The notes beneath the pieces are model-generated. The model had not been told where the DNA came from, made no database searches, and was given only the letters and a program-made list of their open reading frames with translations. The position numbers were made by a program, and so were the translations under genes. Shown here one piece after another: positions 1 to 5,889 of a stretch of DNA of 9,733 nt. Within the stretch, counting starts at the first letter, position 1, and the number at the start of each line of letters is the position of its first letter. Source of the stretch: an uncultured Verrucomicrobiota bacterium (lineage in GTDB: Bacteria; Verrucomicrobiota; Kiritimatiellia; RFP12; UBA1067); the NCBI GenBank assembly GCA_937901395.1, contig CALCDB010000059.1, positions 1-9,733 of the forward strand, read 5' to 3'.

Positions 1-30
1 TGTCCCTATAGTCCGCCCAATGTGTCGGTA

Positions 31-1839
31 TTACTTTAGGGCGAGGTCTATTCCCCGCACTTCGCTCTCAAGCATCACCCCAAAACGAAAATATACCCGC
101 AAGAACATGAGCCGCGCGAGCGCGAGCACATCCGATGCGCTCGCCCCCTCTCCCCTCACGATCACATTCGCGTGCTCCTTCCATACGAACGCTCCGCCTA
201 CCCGCAATTCCTTCGCCCCCGCCGCCTCCAAGAGACGTCCCGCAAAATCGCCTTCCGGATTCTTGAAGAAGCTCCCATACGTGCCGGCCGGAAAGTTCTT
301 GCGCTTGGCGAGATACTCGCTTTTCTCGCCATCCGGCAATTTCTCGATGAGTTCATAATCCTGAATCTCGCCTTCGATGGACGATTTACGGTAGCCAAAG
401 CCGCAATCCTTCGCATCCCTCCATACGCCATCAATCTTGACGCGCTTCAATACTTCGCTGATGGAATGTCCAAACGCCCCCGCATTCATCTTGATCCATC
501 CGCCGATGGTTCCGGGGATGCCGACCATCCATGGAATGTTCAAACTCGCTCCACTCGCATTCGCCCTACCCGAAGTGCGGATATATTCATCGCCCAGATC
601 AAGATCGCTCTTCCAAGTATTCGTGGAATGTCCAATCCAAATTCTTCGTGGCGGCAATGGCGTCAGCTTATCCACGATATCGCCCGCGCCCAAGATCAGC
701 GTTATATCGCCTTCCCCTTTCGTGCGCATGGCGTGAGTCCACGCCGCCTCGCAACTCGGCGCGAGATAGAGTCGCGTCTTCATGCGGCTTCTGCATTCCC
801 GATAGAGATCGGCGATATCGCCGCCCGGCAATGGCTTTTCGAACGCCGCGTAGGTCGGACACAGCACCACTTCATCCGCTCCCTCGAAGGCGGCGGGAAA
901 ATCGGCGAGCAAAGCGCGCGTTCGCGAATAGCGATGCGGCTGGAAGAGTACGCGCAACTTGCCCTTGCAAATCTCGCGCGCCATCCTCACCGCGCAGCGC
1001 ATCTCGCTGGGATGATGCGCGTAATCGCAATACACTCCTGCGCTCAGCATTTGGAAGCGACGATCCGGCAGCCGCGCCACCACATCGGGCAACACGGCTT
1101 CGATTCGCGAACGCGAATGGCCGCGCCGTAACGCGACTTCGATGGCCGCGCGCGCATTCTTGATATTATGCTCGCCGATTACCGGCAGATTCCAGCCCGA
1201 CGCATCCAACTCCTCCGCCTCAATTACCGACTTCGCATTCGCCCGCGCCTTATCGTAACAGGCGAAGTAGTCCGCCTCGGTCTTGAAATGGTCGGGGTGA
1301 TCGTATTCACAGCGATTCACTACCAAGAGTTCCGGACGATACAGCGCGAGAGTACCATCGCTCTCATCCGCCTCCACTACCAACGCCCCATCGCCGACTC
1401 CCGCTACGGGAAACTCCCGCGTCTCGCCCCCGATGCACCAACTTATCTTCTCGCCCAGCGCCAATAGCAGCTTCGCAGTCCAAGTCGCGGTAGTGGTCTT
1501 GCCATGCGAACCGCAAATCGCAATGCCCTCGCTCGTATTCACCAACTCGGCCAATACCTCGCCGCGATAGCGAATCGACAATCCGCGCCGCACCGCTTCC
1601 GCATACTCGCGCTCATTCGCCGATACGGCTGGCGTAACGATCAGCGCATCCACACCATCGAGATGAGCGGATGAATGCCCGATCTCGACGGCGATGCCAT
1701 GCCGTTGCAAGAAGCGCGTGCGCGCGCTCGCCTTGATGTCGCATCCGCTTACCTTATGCCCACGCGCGGATAGCAGAATCGCGAGACCCGCCATCCCCAC
1801 GCCGCCGATGCCCATAAGATGTAGATTTTGTGTGCGCAT
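31..1839 (-). CDS. murC/murB: MurC-MurB fusion: UDP-MurNAc--L-alanine ligase / UDP-GlcNAc-enolpyruvate reductase
   Basis: Cytoplasmic peptidoglycan precursor enzyme. The MurB part would reduce UDP-GlcNAc-enolpyruvate to UDP-MurNAc, and the MurC part would ligate L-Ala to it using ATP. Residues are numbered from an upstream ATG at 1848. MurC: Rossmann GIGGVGMAG (13-21), P-loop GSHGKTTT (113-120), EADESDGT (159-166), GEHN (225-228), DYAHHPSE (275-282), FQPHRYSR (302-309) and GAGDI (387-391). MurB: GIPGTIGG (443-450), MNAGAFG, FGYRKS (484-489, catalytic Arg487), GSFFKNP (525-531, catalytic Ser526) and LESEV (593-597, catalytic Glu). The whole is only about 602-605 aa. The MurC centre is roughly 50 aa short, and MurB lacks most of its N-terminal FAD-binding region. 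The start is set at the fourth residue (ATG 1839-1837), because a perfect -10 element abuts the upstream ATG at 1848 and would leave that codon untranscribed. It is divergent from ddl. Identity is sure; the activity of the MurB part is less so. Confidence 0.93.
   Translation of the reverse strand: MRTQNLHLMGIGGVGMAGLAILLSARGHKVSGCDIKASARTRFLQRHGIAVEIGHSSAHLDGVDALIVTPAVSANEREYAEAVRRGLSIRYRGEVLAELVNTSEGIAICGSHGKTTTATWTAKLLLALGEKISWCIGGETREFPVAGVGDGALVVEADESDGTLALYRPELLVVNRCEYDHPDHFKTEADYFACYDKARANAKSVIEAEELDASGWNLPVIGEHNIKNARAAIEVALRRGHSRSRIEAVLPDVVARLPDRRFQMLSAGVYCDYAHHPSEMRCAVRMAREICKGKLRVLFQPHRYSRTRALLADFPAAFEGADEVVLCPTYAAFEKPLPGGDIADLYRECRSRMKTRLYLAPSCEAAWTHAMRTKGEGDITLILGAGDIVDKLTPLPPRRIWIGHSTNTWKSDLDLGDEYIRTSGRANASGASLNIPWMVGIPGTIGGWIKMNAGAFGHSISEVLKRVKIDGVWRDAKDCGFGYRKSSIEGEIQDYELIEKLPDGEKSEYLAKRKNFPAGTYGSFFKNPEGDFAGRLLEAAGAKELRVGGAFVWKEHANVIVRGEGASASDVLALARLMFLRVYFRFGVMLESEVRGIDLALK
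462..635. repeat. Three dispersed copies of a 12-base direct repeat inside the MurB coding part
   Basis: TGGAATGTCCAA occurs exactly at 462-473 and 624-635, and with one mismatch (TGGAATGTTCAA) at 532-543. Copies 1 and 2 match further, 14 of 15 bases at 461-475 and 531-545. Read on the coding strand they give GHS in copies 1 and 3 and LNIP in copy 2, so the similarity is in DNA and not in one protein motif. The copies flank the places where MurB is short of its normal length. Confidence 0.55.
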
Positions 1840-1848
1840 TTTTCGCAT

Positions 1849-1857
1849 ATTATATCA
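1849..1857 (-). promoter_or_regulatory. Extended -10 promoter of murC-murB
   Basis: On the minus strand these bases read TGATATAAT, a perfect extended -10 (TGnTATAAT) ending at 1849. No TTGACA-like -35 is visible at 16-18 bp spacing, as is usual for extended -10 promoters. Transcription would be expected to begin about 7 bp downstream, near 1842, just before the ATG at 1839. This implies an mRNA with almost no leader, and excludes the ATG at 1848 if this promoter is the one used. Confidence 0.7.
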
Positions 1858-1864
1858 CAAGTTT

Positions 1865-1873
1865 TGGTATAAT
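1865..1873 (+). promoter_or_regulatory. Extended -10 promoter of the ddl-ftsQ-ftsA-ftsZ-mutL run
   Basis: The bases TGGTATAAT form a perfect extended -10, with the hexamer at 1868-1873. There is no convincing -35. Eight bases separate the hexamer from the ddl ATG at 1882, so the predicted transcription start (about 1879-1881) falls directly at the start codon and the message would be leaderless. No Shine-Dalgarno sequence precedes ddl, which agrees. This is the only clear promoter seen for the plus-strand run. Confidence 0.72.
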
Positions 1874-1881
1874 ATTAGGCA

Positions 1882-2763
1882 ATGAAGAAAATTGCAGTTT
1901 TGATGGGTGGAGATACCAGCGAACGCGAGGTGTCGTTGGCATCTGGAAAGAACGTCGCCGAGGCGCTGATGAGTCTCGGCAAGTATGAGGTAATCGCGGT
2001 GGATGTTCGCGGCGAGAGCCTCGCCTCCATGCCCGACGACGTCGAGGGCGTGTACATCGCCTTGCATGGCGGATGGGGAGAAAATGGCGGCGTGCAGGCC
2101 GCGCTTAATGAACGTAAGATTCCATATACCGGGCCTGGCGTGCACGCCTCGCAAATCGCAATGGATAAGATCAAGACGAAGATGGTGCTGGAGATGAACC
2201 AAGTTCCAACCGCCGCTTGGTCGCTCGCCAACCCCGATACGCCCAATTCCCCGCTGCCACTGCCGGTCGTCGTAAAGCCGCCAGCTGATGGTAGCTCGGT
2301 AGGCATCTCGAAAGTAACCGATCCTTCGCAATGGAAAGACGCGTTACTCAACGCCAAGGCCGACCCCATATTGGTCGAGGAGTTCATCCCGGGGCGCGAA
2401 TATACCGTGGCGGTTTTAGATAAGGTCGCTTGGCCGACGATTGAGATCGTAACCAAGAGCGGCTTCTATGGCTATGAGGAAAAGTACAATTCCGAAGAGA
2501 CGAAATATCCATTTCTTGAAGACGTAGCGCTTTCGCAGAAGCTGCAGAAGCTCGCCGTCGATGCATACGCCGCCGTGGGATGTCGCGGAATAACGCGCGT
2601 CGACTTCAGGGTATCTCCGCTCGGCAGATGCTACGTGCTGGAACTCAACACCTCGCCGGGCTTCACCTCCCACTCCCTCGTGCCCAAAGCGGGCATGAAG
2701 ACGGGGCTCTCCTTCGCCGAAGTCTGCGACACGATCTTGCAACACGCCGATTACGACCGATGA
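1882..2763 (+). CDS. ddl: D-alanine--D-alanine ligase
   Basis: Cytoplasmic ATP-grasp enzyme that joins two D-alanines for the end of the peptidoglycan stem peptide. The 293 aa are close to the usual 300-310. Family motifs appear in order: MGGDTSEREVSL near the N-terminus (active-site Glu), LHGGWGENG (usually GEDG; here Asp is replaced by Asn), PYTGPGVHAS, MDKIKTK, VVKPPADGSSVG (active-site Ser), LVEEFIPGREYTVAVLD, KYNSEETKY (the Tyr expected in D-Ala-D-Ala rather than D-Ala-D-lactate ligases), RVDFRV and ELNTSPGFTSHSLVPKA (metal-binding Glu/Asn and the substrate loop). The ATG at 1882 lies directly behind a perfect -10 and has no Shine-Dalgarno, so translation is probably leaderless. Its stop overlaps the start of ftsQ by 4 bases (ATGA). 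First gene of the plus-strand run. Confidence 0.97.
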   Translation: MKKIAVLMGGDTSEREVSLASGKNVAEALMSLGKYEVIAVDVRGESLASMPDDVEGVYIALHGGWGENGGVQAALNERKIPYTGPGVHASQIAMDKIKTKMVLEMNQVPTAAWSLANPDTPNSPLPLPVVVKPPADGSSVGISKVTDPSQWKDALLNAKADPILVEEFIPGREYTVAVLDKVAWPTIEIVTKSGFYGYEEKYNSEETKYPFLEDVALSQKLQKLAVDAYAAVGCRGITRVDFRVSPLGRCYVLELNTSPGFTSHSLVPKAGMKTGLSFAEVCDTILQHADYDR

Positions 2764-3587
2764 AGAACAATCACATAAACCACGGTCCCAATCGCGGGGT
2801 GCTGATCAGCGCAATCAGCGTGATCATAACGATTCTCATCATCGCGCTCGCAATCGGCTATAACAAGTTGAGCGACATATACCATCAGCAATGCGTGATT
2901 ACGGATATGGCGAAGCAGGTGATTGTCGTATCGCCAGGCAAGCTCGCCAAGGCCGATGCCATCGCCGAAAGCTTCGGGCTGCGCCCGGGCGTAAACCTAT
3001 CGGAAATCAACTTCGCCGAAAAACGCGAGGAGATATTGAGCAAATACCACATGCTCCGCTCCATCTCCGTCGCGCGACAGTTGCCCGACAAGGTAACGAT
3101 CACCGTGGAGGAGCGAGTGCCGATCGCGCGCCTCGGAATCCACAACTCGAAAAAACGAACCGACCTCGTAGTCGACGCTGACTGCGTGGCGTTCGACTGC
3201 TCGCGCGGAACGAGTCGATTGCCCATCATCTACGAACCGCCGGAGAATCGGCTGTTTTCTGGACAACGCGCTACCGGCAGAACCTACTCGGCGATCAAGC
3301 TCATCGAGATGGCGAAGGATGCGCGCTTCTCCGCGCTCGGCATTCAGGATGTCGATACCTACAAGCCCGACTTCCTGTTGCTTACGCTCGAAGATTATTC
3401 CATCGTCAAAATCGCTTGGGAGGGAATGGAGGAATGGTCCGAAATATCACGCGTGAATCTTGAAACCCAACTCAACTGCCTCGCGACAACAATTCTTTCA
3501 AGAGTCGCGCCGAATTGCAGATTGTGGAACGCCACCATCCCCAACCAGGTCTTTGCCAATACCCAAGAGGAGAATATCAAACCATGA
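2760..3587 (+). CDS. ftsQ: Cell division protein FtsQ (DivIB-like), POTRA domain
   Basis: Bitopic inner-membrane protein of the divisome; in model bacteria FtsQ links early division proteins to FtsB/FtsL and septal synthesis. The 275 aa show a short cytoplasmic N-terminus, one hydrophobic segment at about residues 13-34 (LISAISVIITILIIALAIG), then a POTRA-type region at about 51-121 containing NLSEINFAEKREEIL and PDKVTITVEERVPIARL, the typical end of the FtsQ POTRA. The C-terminal half (about 122-275) is the periplasmic beta domain and is weakly conserved. The ATG at 2760 is chosen because it overlaps the ddl stop (ATGA) and places the membrane segment where the family has it; the reading frame is open further upstream, but only inside ddl. 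No Shine-Dalgarno is visible, so translational coupling to ddl is likely. The call rests on topology, POTRA pattern and position between ddl and ftsA. Confidence 0.9.
   Translation: MKNNHINHGPNRGVLISAISVIITILIIALAIGYNKLSDIYHQQCVITDMAKQVIVVSPGKLAKADAIAESFGLRPGVNLSEINFAEKREEILSKYHMLRSISVARQLPDKVTITVEERVPIARLGIHNSKKRTDLVVDADCVAFDCSRGTSRLPIIYEPPENRLFSGQRATGRTYSAIKLIEMAKDARFSALGIQDVDTYKPDFLLLTLEDYSIVKIAWEGMEEWSEISRVNLETQLNCLATTILSRVAPNCRLWNATIPNQVFANTQEENIKP
3565..3573 (+). promoter_or_regulatory. Shine-Dalgarno for ftsA
   Basis: AAGAGGAGA lies inside the end of ftsQ. Its AGGAG core (3568-3572) is 11 bases from the ftsA ATG at 3584, slightly longer than the ideal spacing. It fixes the ftsA start within a frame that is open 69 bases further upstream. 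Confidence 0.7.
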
Positions 3588-4789
3588 ACAACTTATATGC
3601 CGCGCTGGAAATCGGCACCACCCGAACCGTACTCGCAATCGGCGAAGCAGAAACGGGTGGCAGATTGAAAATTACTTGCCACGCCGAAATCCCCTCGACC
3701 GGCGTGAGAAAAAGCGAGATCCTCGATATCCAGCAAGTCTCGCAATCCATCAATTCGGTATTGCACGAAATCGAACGCAAACAATCCGACGCCGGCTCTT
3801 CAATTACCATCGGAAACGCCTTCTTGGCCGTCTCGGGTCAGCACATCAAGGCCGAAGTCTATCCCGCCTCAGTGCCAGTCGATGGCACGAAGGTCGGCGA
3901 GAATGAAATCAATTCCGTGATGCGCAAGTCTCGCTCCGTCACGATGCCCAAGGATCGCGAACTATTGGATATCATCGAGCAGGATTATATGATCGACAAT
4001 CGCGGCGGCATCCTCACGCCGAAGGGACTTTCCGGACGCGTGATTCAGCTCAATACCCTTCAGATCCACGCCGACCGCAATCGCATTCAAGACGCGCGAA
4101 CGGCGGCCGAGCATGAGCATCTCGAAATTCGCGAGCCGGTATTCGCGATGACGTGCGCCGCCGATGCCGTGTTGGAGGATGTCGAAAAGCGAAACGGCGT
4201 ATTGGTGCTCGACTTGGGCGGCGGCTCCACTGGCTACGCGGTTTATTTCGATGGCTACCCGGTAACCACTGGCGTAATCGGCGTCGGGGGCGATCACATC
4301 ACCAATGATATCGCCCACGCCTTCCAAACCACGAACGGACAAGCAGAAGGCCTTAAGATAATGGAGGCGCGCGCGACCATCGCGCCCATCGAAAACGAAT
4401 CGGCACGCGTCAAGGTGGAGCAGAGCGATTCCGCCTTGATGGATAGCCGCACGATCTCCAGACGGGCGCTCAATACCGTCGTGAATGCCCGCGTGATGGA
4501 ATTGTTCACGCTGATTAGGGAGACGCTGGAAGAGCACGATCTTCTGCATCGCCTGCACTCTGGTATCGTGCTTACTGGCGGCGGCGCCAAGTTGAAGGAT
4601 ATCGATGTAATCGCCAAGCAGGTGCTCGGCGCCAATGTCAGAATTGGGCGCCCCATCCATGTGGATGGCCTCGAAAACGAGCCCTTCCCGGCCGAATTCG
4701 CCACCATCGCCGGTACCTTGCTATATGCCCACAGGAATTACGAAGAACATTCCATCTTCGATGGATTAAGGAGGATCTTCGGCAAATGA
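3584..4789 (+). CDS. ftsA: Cell division protein FtsA (actin-like membrane tether of FtsZ)
   Basis: Actin-fold ATP-binding protein that anchors FtsZ filaments to the membrane and recruits later division proteins. The 401 aa are typical. Visible motifs: phosphate-1 LEIGTT (8-13; most family members have Asp where Glu9 stands), a 1C-domain region (about 85-165), phosphate-2 LDLGGGSTGYAVY (209-221; the usual Asp after the second Thr/Ser is Gly217), and the adenosine motif VLTGGGAKL (329-337). The C-terminus SIFDGLRRIFGK (390-401) can form the short amphipathic helix by which FtsA binds the membrane. The start is set by the AAGAGGAGA ribosome site and the ATGA overlap with ftsQ. It overlaps ftsZ by 4 bases in the same way. 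The altered phosphate-loop residues may reflect lineage divergence rather than loss of nucleotide binding. Confidence 0.95.
   Translation: MNNLYAALEIGTTRTVLAIGEAETGGRLKITCHAEIPSTGVRKSEILDIQQVSQSINSVLHEIERKQSDAGSSITIGNAFLAVSGQHIKAEVYPASVPVDGTKVGENEINSVMRKSRSVTMPKDRELLDIIEQDYMIDNRGGILTPKGLSGRVIQLNTLQIHADRNRIQDARTAAEHEHLEIREPVFAMTCAADAVLEDVEKRNGVLVLDLGGGSTGYAVYFDGYPVTTGVIGVGGDHITNDIAHAFQTTNGQAEGLKIMEARATIAPIENESARVKVEQSDSALMDSRTISRRALNTVVNARVMELFTLIRETLEEHDLLHRLHSGIVLTGGGAKLKDIDVIAKQVLGANVRIGRPIHVDGLENEPFPAEFATIAGTLLYAHRNYEEHSIFDGLRRIFGK
4768..4774 (+). promoter_or_regulatory. Shine-Dalgarno for ftsZ
   Basis: AAGGAGG, a perfect anti-16S match, lies 11 bases before the ftsZ ATG at 4786 and within the last codons of ftsA. 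It is the strongest ribosome site in the window, consistent with FtsZ being needed in the largest amount. The 11-base spacing is the same as for ftsA. Confidence 0.85.
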
Positions 4790-5889
4790 ACACTGATTCA
4801 CCCATGATACTTATCGGCATCGGAACCTCGGGCGCGGCAATCGCTCGCGGCGTCAGGCGTGCGTTCGGCGAACAACTTAGATTCATGCTCATCGATACGG
4901 ATGTGAAATCCAGTAACGATGGGGATGATAACTTCTTCCTTATCGGCGGTGATCGTCTATCGGGGCGCGGAACCGGCGGCGATATTGTGGCGGGCAGATT
5001 GGCCGCCAATGGTTCGCTCGCTCAGATTAATCCCAAGTTGGAAAATGTCCATCTCGCGATCATCGTGACCGCGCTCGGCGGCGGAACTGGCGGCGGCGCG
5101 ACGCTGGAATGCGCCAACCACCTTACCGAACTCGGCATCCCCTCAATCGTATTCGCAACCACCCCCTTCACCTTCGAAGGCGAGGATCGTCAACGCAACG
5201 CGCGCGGTGTGATGAGCATGATTGAAGATGCCGCCAACGCTACGTTCTTCCTGCCGCTTGATAAGCTGATCAATAACATCAACAATATGGAAGAGGCAAT
5301 GCACCGCGCCATCGATACCGTATCGACGGGCGTTACCTTCTTCTGGCGCATGGTCGAAAAGCCTGGCTACATCGCAATCGATACCGAACGCCTGCGCCGC
5401 ATCATCTCGAGCGCCGGTCGCGGACGCTTCTTCGCCTTGACCGCGCAGGGCCCGAACCGAGCAACGGATATCATCGATGGCATGATGCGCTCGGAAATGC
5501 TCACCACTTCCTCAGGCCCCGTGCAATCATCGCTATGCGGCATCCTCGCTGGCGACGACCTATTGCTGAGCGAGGTCGGTAAAATCGCTGATGGCGTGCG
5601 CAAGAATTTCGGCGGGCTCAACTTCAATCTCGCTACCGTCAACGATGAAGCTACCTTTTCTGGACGCATCTCGGTTGTCGTCATGCTATTTGAAAGTAGC
5701 AACAAGAGCAATGAAGATACTTCCGTAAACAATGTGATGAGCCCGCGCCACCATCGCAAGAAAGGCGGCGTGCTGAGCGTAGGCCCAGTAGGAAGAGGAC
5801 GCTTCAAGAATGCGGAGCCCACGATCTGGGATGGCGAGGACTTGGATATACCAACCTTCATTAGAAAGAATCTTAACCTTGATTTCTAA
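4786..5889 (+). CDS. ftsZ: Divergent cell division GTPase FtsZ
   Basis: Tubulin-like GTPase expected to form the division ring. The 367 aa run: G1 loop GIGTSGAA (11-18, where FtsZ usually has GGGGGN), LIDTD (35-39), tubulin signature GGGTGGGA (98-105, usually GGGTGTGA), TPFTFEG (126-132, well conserved), LPLDKL (156-161, usually PNDRL), T7 loop GYIAIDTERLRR (194-205, against the usual GLINVDFADV), a C-terminal subdomain ending near 302, a linker of about 50 residues, and tail DLDIPTFIRKN (352-362). The tail matches the conserved peptide that binds FtsA and other partners, which argues for true FtsZ rather than a plasmid TubZ. In the T7 loop the first Asp is kept (199), but the preceding Asn aligns with Ala197 and the second Asp with Arg202. 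GTP hydrolysis may therefore be altered. A strong Shine-Dalgarno and the ATGA overlap with ftsA set the start. Confidence 0.93.
   Translation: MNTDSPMILIGIGTSGAAIARGVRRAFGEQLRFMLIDTDVKSSNDGDDNFFLIGGDRLSGRGTGGDIVAGRLAANGSLAQINPKLENVHLAIIVTALGGGTGGGATLECANHLTELGIPSIVFATTPFTFEGEDRQRNARGVMSMIEDAANATFFLPLDKLINNINNMEEAMHRAIDTVSTGVTFFWRMVEKPGYIAIDTERLRRIISSAGRGRFFALTAQGPNRATDIIDGMMRSEMLTTSSGPVQSSLCGILAGDDLLLSEVGKIADGVRKNFGGLNFNLATVNDEATFSGRISVVVMLFESSNKSNEDTSVNNVMSPRHHRKKGGVLSVGPVGRGRFKNAEPTIWDGEDLDIPTFIRKNLNLDF

Larger units (their letters stand above)
1847..1875. repeat. 8-bp inverted repeat formed by the two divergent -10 elements
   Basis: The arms ATATTATA (1847-1854) and TATAATAT (1868-1875) are exact reverse complements around a 13-bp spacer. 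The symmetry is explained by the two opposed -10 hexamers, though the match extends two bases beyond each hexamer. It could also be bound by a dimeric regulator, but nothing else supports that. Confidence 0.6.

Noticed and set aside
1..30. Possible terminator downstream of murC-murB
   Set aside because: No GC-rich hairpin followed by T-run can be seen in the 30 bases available.
172..1131. Long plus-strand open frame (319 codons) opposite murC-murB, with other long frames at 437-736 and 531-1163
   Set aside because: They lie wholly antisense to a gene with unmistakable MurC/MurB motifs, are rich in Arg, Pro and His as shadow frames in GC-rich DNA are, and have no recognisable domain or ribosome site.
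2580..2759. N-terminal extension of ftsQ in the open frame inside ddl
   Set aside because: The extension overlaps ddl by 180 bases, is Arg-rich and unlike FtsQ; the ATG at 2760 gives a normal topology and a classic ATGA overlap.
3962..4660. Minus-strand open frame of 232 codons opposite ftsA
   Set aside because: Shadow of the ftsA codon pattern; no domain, start signal or promoter.
5810..5878. Upstream ATG starts for mutL at 5810 or 5831
   Set aside because: They would add about 16-23 residues absent from the MutL family and need 59-80 bases of overlap with ftsZ; not fully excluded because the chosen TTG lacks a good ribosome site.
4786..5889. Reading the FtsZ-like gene as TubZ or another non-division tubulin
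   Set aside because: Position after ftsA, the conserved TPFTFEG segment and the C-terminal DLDIPTFIRKN peptide all point to FtsZ.
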